DNA of 48,050 nucleotides from Myxococcota bacterium (GTDB lineage Bacteria > Myxococcota_A > UBA9160 > UBA4427). A model generated the notes under the pieces. It saw nothing but the letters and a program-made list of their open reading frames with translations. It was not told the DNA's origin and ran no database searches. Where the stretch lies: NCBI GenBank assembly GCA_028278345.1, contig JANQEL010000014.1, positions 1-48,050 on the forward strand, read 5' to 3'. Of this stretch, positions 42,678 to 48,050 are shown in pieces. Within the stretch, counting starts at the first letter, position 1; each line of letters begins with the position of its first letter. The position numbers were made by a program, and so were the translations under genes.

Positions 42678-43139
42678 ATGGCCAAGCCTGATCGCCCCCG
42701 CAAAGACAGACTGATCCAGACTCGTGTGCCGCGGGACCTGGAATCCACCCTCAAGGAAGAGGCGCAGCGTCGGCGCCAAACGGTCTCCCACCTGATCCGC
42801 AGCGTGCTCGAAGACACCTTCCAACTGGTGGACGATGTCGTGGCTGACGTCGACGAGATCGTGGGCGACTCGGCGCGTCTGGCCCGCAACGTCGGACGCA
42901 ACGCCCGACGAATCATGTCCGCAGGTCGCGACGAGGCAGAACCTGGAGCGTCGCCGGATCAAACGTTTCCGGATGTGTACGCGTGGAACGAACTCGTGCT
43001 CAACCGGGAGATCCCATGCGCTCGATGCGACACGCCGATCGCCAAAGGAGAGCGAGGCTTCTTCGGGATGAGTGAGGACCCCACGGCCGCGCGTGTGTGC
43101 CTGTGCGGAGCGTGTATCGATGCAATGAGTCTGTCCTGA
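42678..43139 (+). CDS. Ribbon-helix-helix protein with C-terminal CxxC zinc-binding-like domain
   Basis: A 153-residue protein from an ATG at 42678. The first 50 residues (LIQTRVPRDLESTLKEEAQR, then TVSHLIRSVLEDT) match MetJ/Arc-type ribbon-helix-helix folds. A helical acidic segment (LVDDVVADVDEIVGDSARLA) follows, and a C-terminal region with CARCDTPIAKGERGFFG and VCLCGACIDA gives CxxC plus CxC-x-x-C, likely a metal site. DNA binding at the 42530 palindrome with metal- or redox-dependent control is an attractive inference. It is the last gene of the island. Confidence 0.78.
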   Translation: MAKPDRPRKDRLIQTRVPRDLESTLKEEAQRRRQTVSHLIRSVLEDTFQLVDDVVADVDEIVGDSARLARNVGRNARRIMSAGRDEAEPGASPDQTFPDVYAWNELVLNREIPCARCDTPIAKGERGFFGMSEDPTAARVCLCGACIDAMSLS

Positions 43140-43201
43140 CGCGCTGTGGACCTCGGACGACCGCGAATCGGTCCGGCGGCAAGACAGCGTCGGGGGTTTG
43201 T

Positions 43202-43220
43202 TTGGAAGCAGTGCTTCCAA
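43202..43220. repeat. 19-bp palindrome abutting attR
   Basis: TTGGAAGCAGTGCTTCCAA has 9-base arms around a single G. It begins on the island side and touches the imperfect att extension, so it may be a recombinase or excisionase binding site or a small terminator. Confidence 0.7.
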
Positions 43221-43238
43221 GCCCTCCCGGCGTGCCAT
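43213..43238 (+). other. attR: copy of the tRNA-Arg 3' end
   Basis: CCCTCCCGGCGTGCCAT (43222-43238) equals 30141-30157, and the preceding GCTTCCAAG aligns with GGTTCGAAT in the tRNA T-arm (5 of 9 identical). No tRNA precedes it, so it is a recombination product. Confidence 0.88.
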
Positions 43239-43404
43239 TCGATTGCCTGGCCCCCGCCCGGCCGAAACTCGCCAGGTCCATCAACTGGATTTGAATCCAG
43301 TGGGTTGGAACGACTCTTCGTGGGTGCGTCGGGGACGATCGACGGCGGGTGTGTGAACCAACCTCTAAGCTCGAATCACTGAATCGTATGACGAGAGGGT
43401 CAAC

Positions 43405-44235
43405 ATGCGATCGAAGCTCGCTCTTCTACTTCTCGCCCCACTGGTCACCACTTGCACCGCGCAGAGTTCACGTCCTCAGGCAGCGGCACCGGCTGCAGCG
43501 TCCGTGCCCGTCGATCTCGACGGCTACCAGGTGGTCGACCTCACCTACCCGTTCGACGAGAACAGCCTCTACTGGCCGTCCTCTCCCTCCGCCTTCGAAC
43601 TCACCCAGCTCGCCTTCGGGGAGACCGAGGGCGGTTACTTCTACTCTGCGAACGCCTTCTGCTCCCCGGAGCACGGCGGTACGCACCTCGACGCGCCGAT
43701 CCATTTCGCCGCCGGCCGACGCACGACCGCCGACATTCCGGTCGAGCAGCTGATCGCACCGGCGGTAGTGATCGACGTGTCGGAGCAGGCAGCGGCCAAC
43801 GCCGACTACCGCCTGGCCCGCGCCGACGTCGAGGCGTGGGAGGCGGAGCACGGAGCCGTACCGGCGGGTTCGATCGTCCTCCTGCGCACCGGCTGGGGGG
43901 AGCGCTGGCCCGATCGTCTGCGCTACTTCGGCGATGATGCTCCGGGCGACGCCTCGGACCTCCACTTCCCGGCCTTCGGCGCCGAGGCGACCCGCCTGCT
44001 GGTCGAGGAGCGACGCATCGGAGTGCTCGGCGTCGATACCGCGAGCATCGACCATGGCCCGTCAACGGACTTCGCGGTGCACCGCATCGCGGCCGAGGCC
44101 GAAGTTCCGGCGCTCGAGAACGTCGCCTACCTGGAGCAGCTCCCACCCACCGGCGCGTGGGTGATCGCGCTGCCGGTCAAGATTGCGGGCGGTTCGGGCG
44201 GACCGGTGCGAGTGGTTGCGCTGGTGCCCAAGTAG
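43405..44235 (+). CDS. Secreted cyclase-family hydrolase (kynurenine formamidase-like)
   Basis: A 276-residue protein with a lipoprotein signal (LALLLLAPLVTTC). The cyclase family (PF04199) signature HGGTHLDAPIHFAAG gives the HxGTHxDxPxHF metal site. VDLTYPFDENSLYWP and the C-terminal SIDHGPSTDFAVHRI with a later His/Glu complete the fold. Members hydrolyse formylkynurenine, isatin or cyclic amides; the exported location makes a kynurenine pathway role less likely. GAGAGGGTCAAC precedes the ATG. It lies 166 bases beyond the island boundary. Confidence 0.87.
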   Translation: MRSKLALLLLAPLVTTCTAQSSRPQAAAPAAASVPVDLDGYQVVDLTYPFDENSLYWPSSPSAFELTQLAFGETEGGYFYSANAFCSPEHGGTHLDAPIHFAAGRRTTADIPVEQLIAPAVVIDVSEQAAANADYRLARADVEAWEAEHGAVPAGSIVLLRTGWGERWPDRLRYFGDDAPGDASDLHFPAFGAEATRLLVEERRIGVLGVDTASIDHGPSTDFAVHRIAAEAEVPALENVAYLEQLPPTGAWVIALPVKIAGGSGGPVRVVALVPK

Positions 44236-44470
44236 GAAGGCCGTCTGCGCCTTCCGTCGAAGCCGAATTCCAGGACTGATCGACGTTGCGCTCCTGGAGC
44301 GGCCGACCCGTTCGGGAACCGTGAGCCGCGCGGCGCCCACGATGTCCTGGACAACTGTGCGCATCGAAAACGGACGCGCGTGCTGAAGCGCTCGCCCCGG
44401 TTTTTTCGAAGAAGACTGCATCCAATCGAAGACCCCGATCGAACCCCCCGAAAACCAACGGAGGTGGTCG

Positions 44471-45556
44471 ATGATCGGGATCACATTGGCGGAGGCGGGC
44501 TGGTTGCCCGACGCCGTCGTTCGATACGGAATCCGCGGCTTGCTGCGGGAGCGACTCGACGAGATCGAAACGGACGATTTCGCCGAAGCGCTCGCCATCA
44601 AACAGAAGACGATCGACGAGTGGAGCCGTGGGCCGATCGCGTTGGTCCCCGACCTCGCGAACGACCAGCACTACGAGGTCGCTCCCGGCTTCTTCGAAGC
44701 GATGATGGGCCGCCACCTCAAGTACAGCTGCGGCTATTGGCCCGAGGGGGTCGACGACCTCGACGGCTCCGAAGAGGCGATGCTGCGACTCACCTGTGAG
44801 CGCGCCGAGATTCGAGACGGCATGCGGGTCCTCGACCTCGGCTGCGGCTGGGGCTCCCTCTCCCGCTACATCGCCCGCACCTTTCCGAACACTCGCGTGC
44901 TCTCGGTTTCGAACTCGAAGCCCCAGCGCGAGTTCATCCTGGCCCGCTGCGAACGCGAAGGGCTGGACAATGTCGAGATCGTGACGGCCGACATCAACGA
45001 CTTCGACATCAGCGACCCGCGAGTGAGTGATTCGCGAGCCCTCGAAGGCCAGGCCGGCTTCGATCGGGTGGTGTCGGTCGAGATGTTCGAGCACGTGCGG
45101 AACCACCGGCAGCTGCTCTCGCGCATCCGCCACTGGCTGGCACCCGAAGGCAAGCTCTTCGTCCACCACTTCTCCCATCGCGAACACGCGTACCCCTACG
45201 AATCCCGCAGCGAGAGCGATTGGATGGCCAATACGTTCTTCAGCGGCGGGATCATGCCCTCCGACGATCTGCTGACCTTCCTGCAGGACGACCTTCGGGT
45301 CGAAGCGCGGTGGCGTGTGAACGGCACCCACTACGCGCGAACCTGCAACGCGTGGCTCGAGCGGATGGACGAGAACCGCGCGGACATCCTGCCGATCCTC
45401 GCCGACGTCTACGGGCGCGGCCACGAGAAGGTGTGGTTCCAGCGCTGGCGGATCTTCTGCATGTCGTGCGCCGAGTTGTTCGACTACAACGACGGCAACG
45501 AGTGGCTCGTCTCGCACGTCCTGCTCTCGCGCGAAGGCCGGGGGAGCACCCAGTGA
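44471..45556 (+). CDS. CFA-synthase-type SAM methyltransferase
   Basis: A 361-residue enzyme with an ideal GGAGGTGGTCG site. The SAM-binding motif is VLDLGCGWGSLSRYIA near residue 119; QHYEVAPGFFEAMMGRHLKYSCGYW and MFEHVRNHRQLLSRI match cyclopropane-fatty-acyl-phospholipid synthases. It lacks the N-terminal lipid-binding domain of E. coli Cfa but has its own helical leader, a form seen in related unsaturated-fatty-acid methyltransferases. It would methylate or cyclopropanate membrane acyl chains. It overlaps the FAD gene by GTGA and begins a four-gene operon. Confidence 0.9.
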   Translation: MIGITLAEAGWLPDAVVRYGIRGLLRERLDEIETDDFAEALAIKQKTIDEWSRGPIALVPDLANDQHYEVAPGFFEAMMGRHLKYSCGYWPEGVDDLDGSEEAMLRLTCERAEIRDGMRVLDLGCGWGSLSRYIARTFPNTRVLSVSNSKPQREFILARCEREGLDNVEIVTADINDFDISDPRVSDSRALEGQAGFDRVVSVEMFEHVRNHRQLLSRIRHWLAPEGKLFVHHFSHREHAYPYESRSESDWMANTFFSGGIMPSDDLLTFLQDDLRVEARWRVNGTHYARTCNAWLERMDENRADILPILADVYGRGHEKVWFQRWRIFCMSCAELFDYNDGNEWLVSHVLLSREGRGSTQ

Positions 45557-46803
45557 AGATCGCGATCGTCGGAAGCGGGATCTCGGGTCTGGTCTGCGCG
45601 CACCTGCTCCACCGGGAGCACGAGATCACGGTGTTCGAAGCCGATGACCGGATCGGTGGGCATACCAGCACGGTCGAACTCGAGGTGGGCGACGAACACG
45701 TGGCCGTGGATACCGGCTTCATCGTCTACAACGAGCGAACCTATCCCCACTTCATCCAGCTGCTCGACCAGCTCGGCGTGGCGACGCAGCCGAGCGACAT
45801 GAGCTTCGGCGTGCAGGATCTGCGAGCGGGGCTCGAATGGGGAAGTCGCGGCTGGAATGGCATCTTCGCCCAGCGCAAGAACGCGATCGACCGTGAGTTC
45901 TGGCGCATGCTCGGCGACGTCGCGCGATTCAACCGCGAGGCCGGCGCGTTGATCGACGGAGGCGACGAGAAGACGAGCCTCGGCGAGTACCTGCGCGGCG
46001 CCGGCTACTCGGATGCCTTCGCCTCGCACTACATCGTGCCGATGGGCGCCGCGATCTGGTCCGCCGATCCGGAGGCGTTCCTCGCCTTTCCCGCGGCGTC
46101 GTTCGTTCGCTTCTTCCACAACCACGGCTTGCTGGCGCGCAAACCGGATGTGCCCTGGCGAGTGATCTCGGGAGGCTCGCACCGCTACGTCGAAGCGCTG
46201 ACCGCGCCCTTCCTGGATCGCATCCGGCTCTCGAGTCCGGTGGTCTCCATCGAGCGCGAGGAGGGTCGAGTCCGCGTATTTACGACCGCGGTGGCGCCGG
46301 AGACCTTCGACCACGTCATCCTGGCGCTGCACAGCGATCAGGCCCTGCGCATCCTGGCCGAGCCTACGAAGAGCGAGCGCGAGATCCTCGGGCGAATCCG
46401 GTACCAGTCGAACGACACGGTGCTCCACACCGATCGATCGGTGATGCCCCGCTCACCGCGCGCCTGGGCGAGTTGGAACTACCGGATCCCCGCCGGCGAG
46501 CGCGACGGCGTCTTCGTCACCTACCACATGAATCGCCTGCAGAGTCTGCGGTGCCGCGAGGATCTCTTCGTCACGCTGAACGGCTCGTCGTCGATCGACG
46601 AACGACAGGTGCTCGCACGCTTCCACTACCACCACCCGGTCTTCGACGCGGAAGCGATGGCAGCCCAGAAGGCGCGCGACTCGATCGATGGTGTCGGCCG
46701 CACGCACTACTGCGGCGCCTATTGGGGCTATGGCTTCCACGAGGACGGCGTGAACAGCGCCCTCCACGTGTGTCAGCGCTTCGGAGCGAGCCTCGAGTCA
46801 TGA
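45553..46803 (+). CDS. FAD-dependent amine-oxidase-like oxidoreductase
   Basis: A 416-residue flavoprotein from a GTG at 45553. The N-terminal dinucleotide site is KIAIVGSGISGLVCAHLL, followed by VFEADDRIGGHTSTVEL (FAD ribose contact). VDTGFIVYNERTYPHFIQL and IWSADPEAFLAFPAASF are typical of the NAD(P)-binding amine-oxidase-like proteins that accompany DUF1365 and Cfa. The C-terminal FAD contact GAYWGYGFHEDGVNSAL is intact. In such operons the protein is thought to modify unsaturated lipids together with Cfa; the reaction is not established here. Confidence 0.92.
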   Translation: MKIAIVGSGISGLVCAHLLHREHEITVFEADDRIGGHTSTVELEVGDEHVAVDTGFIVYNERTYPHFIQLLDQLGVATQPSDMSFGVQDLRAGLEWGSRGWNGIFAQRKNAIDREFWRMLGDVARFNREAGALIDGGDEKTSLGEYLRGAGYSDAFASHYIVPMGAAIWSADPEAFLAFPAASFVRFFHNHGLLARKPDVPWRVISGGSHRYVEALTAPFLDRIRLSSPVVSIEREEGRVRVFTTAVAPETFDHVILALHSDQALRILAEPTKSEREILGRIRYQSNDTVLHTDRSVMPRSPRAWASWNYRIPAGERDGVFVTYHMNRLQSLRCREDLFVTLNGSSSIDERQVLARFHYHHPVFDAEAMAAQKARDSIDGVGRTHYCGAYWGYGFHEDGVNSALHVCQRFGASLES

Positions 46804-47684
46804 ACCGCGATCGTTCGGCCAGCGGGCGGGAGAGCTGCATCTACGTGGGGCGCGTGTGGCACCGCCGCAAGACCCCCAGCGAGCACGCGTTCGCCTACCC
46901 GCTGTACCTCGCCTACCTGGATCTCGCGGAACTCCCCGCGCTGTTCGATGGGATGCCCGGTTGGTCGGCGCGTCGCCCGGCGCTCTCGTGGTTTCGCCGC
47001 GCGGACTATCTGGGGGATCCGAACGTTCCCCTCGACACCGCCGTTCGCGACGAAGCCGAAGCCCGACTCGGCTTCCGACCCGAAGGCCCGGTGAGGCTGC
47101 TCACCCACCTGCGCACCTTCGGATTCCTGATCAACCCCATCACCCTCTACTACTTCTTCGATGCGGAGAGTCGGGATCTCGTTGCCGTACTGGCCGAAGT
47201 CACCAACACGCCGTGGGGCGAGCGACACTGCTACGTGGTGCCGGGAAGCGAGGGGGATCGGATCCTCCACCGCACGCCGAAGGCGTTTCACGTTTCGCCG
47301 TTCATGGACATGCGCGCCTGCTACCGCTGGACGATCACCCGCCCGCGCCCCGAAACGGGCAGTCGACTCTTCCTCGGGCTGGTGAGCGAGAACGAGGATG
47401 GCGAGGACTTCTTCGAAGCCTCGCTGTCGCTGGTGCGCGAGGAGATCAGCGCGCGGTCGTTGGCCGGGGTGCTCCTGCGCTTTCCGCTGATGACGATGCG
47501 CGTGGCCCTCGGCATCTACTGGCAGGCGCTTCGGCTCCATCTCAAGCAGGTCCCCTTCGTCCCCCACCCGAAACACCTCACCCATACGAACACCCAAACG
47601 AACTCCCCCACAACGCGCCGGGAAGTCCCTCTTCACTCTCAATCGACCGGCGACCGTCGGCACTACGCGGAGAAAAGACCGTGA
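46800..47684 (+). CDS. DUF1365 family protein
   Basis: A 294-residue protein. ATGA overlap with the preceding gene fixes the start. CIYVGRVWHRRKTPSEHAF opens the DUF1365 domain, with LLTHLRTFGFLINPITLYYF and KAFHVSPFMDMRACYRW as further marks, ending with a hydrophobic segment and a Thr/Asn-rich tail. The family is nearly always next to FAD oxidoreductase and cfa genes; its role is unknown but lipid-linked. Confidence 0.93.
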   Translation: MNRDRSASGRESCIYVGRVWHRRKTPSEHAFAYPLYLAYLDLAELPALFDGMPGWSARRPALSWFRRADYLGDPNVPLDTAVRDEAEARLGFRPEGPVRLLTHLRTFGFLINPITLYYFFDAESRDLVAVLAEVTNTPWGERHCYVVPGSEGDRILHRTPKAFHVSPFMDMRACYRWTITRPRPETGSRLFLGLVSENEDGEDFFEASLSLVREEISARSLAGVLLRFPLMTMRVALGIYWQALRLHLKQVPFVPHPKHLTHTNTQTNSPTTRREVPLHSQSTGDRRHYAEKRP

Positions 47685-48046
47685 ACCAGCCAATCCTCGA
47701 ACTCGAAGCGGCATCGACCCTCGAGCCCATCCCGGGCCTCGGTCGGCGAGTCAAGGCCGTCGTCACACGACGACTCGAGAACATCCGCTTCGGCGAACTG
47801 ACAATCGTCGACCGCGAGGGCGCCCTGCGCTTCGGCGACCCCGAGAGCGGTCCGCGCGCCACCCTCAGCGTGCGCGGTCCCGCGCTCTACTGGAAGCTGT
47901 TGTTCCGCGGCCCGCTCGGCGGCGCCGAGAGCTACATGGACGGCGATTGGGAAAGTGACGACGCATTCGAAGCCGGGTTCGCGTTCTTCACTCCGTTGGA
48001 GGCCTCCTGTCTCCACGAGGATGAGCCCGACCAATCTCTGATCTGA
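47681..48046 (+). CDS. CFA synthase N-terminal domain, apparently truncated
   Basis: A GTG start at 47681 overlaps the DUF1365 stop. The 121-residue product (ELEAASTLEPIPGLGRRVKA, then IRFGELTIVDREGALRFG, and GGAESYMDGDWESDD near residue 88) is the N-terminal lipid-binding domain of cyclopropane-fatty-acyl synthases. The usual helical and methyltransferase parts do not follow: after ESDD the sequence becomes AFEAGFAFFTPLEAS and stops at 48046. Neither alternative frame resumes a Cfa-like sequence before the window ends, so a truncation, rearrangement or assembly junction is likely. Confidence 0.7.
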   Translation: MNQPILELEAASTLEPIPGLGRRVKAVVTRRLENIRFGELTIVDREGALRFGDPESGPRATLSVRGPALYWKLLFRGPLGGAESYMDGDWESDDAFEAGFAFFTPLEASCLHEDEPDQSLI

Positions 48047-48050
48047 GCGG

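Larger units (their letters stand above)
30141..43238. mobile_element. tRNA-Arg-integrated genomic island (about 13.1 kb)
   Basis: Bounded by the intact tRNA-Arg(TCG) and a 17-bp direct repeat of its 3' end. The integrase-derived remnant is close to the tRNA, as expected for tyrosine-recombinase islands. IS-derived pieces cluster there. Coding content switches from housekeeping genes to unrelated cargo at the left repeat and back to a chromosomal-looking hydrolase/lipid operon after the right repeat. With its integrase broken, the island is probably fixed. Confidence 0.85.

Noticed and set aside
44235..44255. Inverted repeat GGAAGGC/GCCTTCC after the cyclase gene as terminator
   Set aside because: Arms are 7 bases with a 7-base loop and no T-run; too weak to call.

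Overview
This is a GC-rich window (roughly two thirds G+C by eye) from a Gram-negative bacterium. Lipobox lipoproteins, a sigma-54 promoter on amt-glnK, FHA/GAF/cyclase signalling, a secernin, Cys-rich lipoproteins and several sulfatase or phosphatase-fold enzymes suggest a Myxococcota or other deltaproteobacterial-grade lineage. That placement is inference only; no rRNA or marker gene is present.

Positions 1-30156 are mostly chromosomal backbone. First comes the N-terminal half of a 7TM sensor kinase running off the left edge, then a small YjfB-like protein with its own terminator. The ammonium transporter/PII operon amt-glnK follows, with a near-consensus -24/-12 promoter and a terminator, and then an M20 amidohydrolase, a TraB/GumN lipoprotein and a gamma-carbonic-anhydrase-like protein. 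Next are a TetR regulator, a two-gene acyltransferase pair, and a translationally coupled second-messenger pair: TPR plus two cyclic-nucleotide domains, then FHA-GAF-class III cyclase. An argD-like aminotransferase, enoyl-CoA hydratase and DAHP synthase come after these. Two tRNAs (Arg-TCT, His-GTG) sit near a perfect CRP-type palindrome. A minus-strand cluster at 18238-24261 holds two paralogous alkaline-phosphatase-fold enzymes, a ribbon-helix-helix protein, an unassigned three-TM membrane protein and a sulfotransferase, and a TPR lipoprotein lies divergent to it. A 7TM-PAS histidine kinase, an Lrp regulator divergent from alanine dehydrogenase, and two small envelope proteins follow, up to tRNA-Arg(TCG).

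Positions 30157-43238 are a genomic island of about 13.1 kb. Its left boundary is the 3' end of tRNA-Arg(TCG), and a 17-bp exact copy of that end (26 bp with four mismatches) lies at 43222-43238. Just inside the left end are a pair of IS-end-like repeats and a broken tyrosine integrase joined in frame to an IS481-type transposase fragment. Cargo includes oligopeptidase B, a multi-TM protein facing an 860-residue lipoprotein with a coupled 72-residue partner, a membrane-anchored protein, a sulfatase broken by a 271-bp tandem duplication, an ArsN2-like acetyltransferase, a lipase-like hydrolase, a small helical protein and a ribbon-helix-helix/CxxC protein. Two 21-bp palindromes with the same 7-7-7 layout lie in its promoter regions.

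Beyond the island (43239-48050) are a secreted cyclase-family hydrolase and a tightly overlapping lipid-modification operon: CFA-type methyltransferase, FAD amine-oxidase-like protein, DUF1365 protein, and a CFA-synthase N-terminal domain that stops short at the right edge.

The strongest candidates for undescribed biology are the island's membrane-protein/giant-lipoprotein/small-protein unit (33620-37842) and the phosphatase-fold/membrane-protein cluster (18238-25240), in which two different proteins end in the same LGYI tail.
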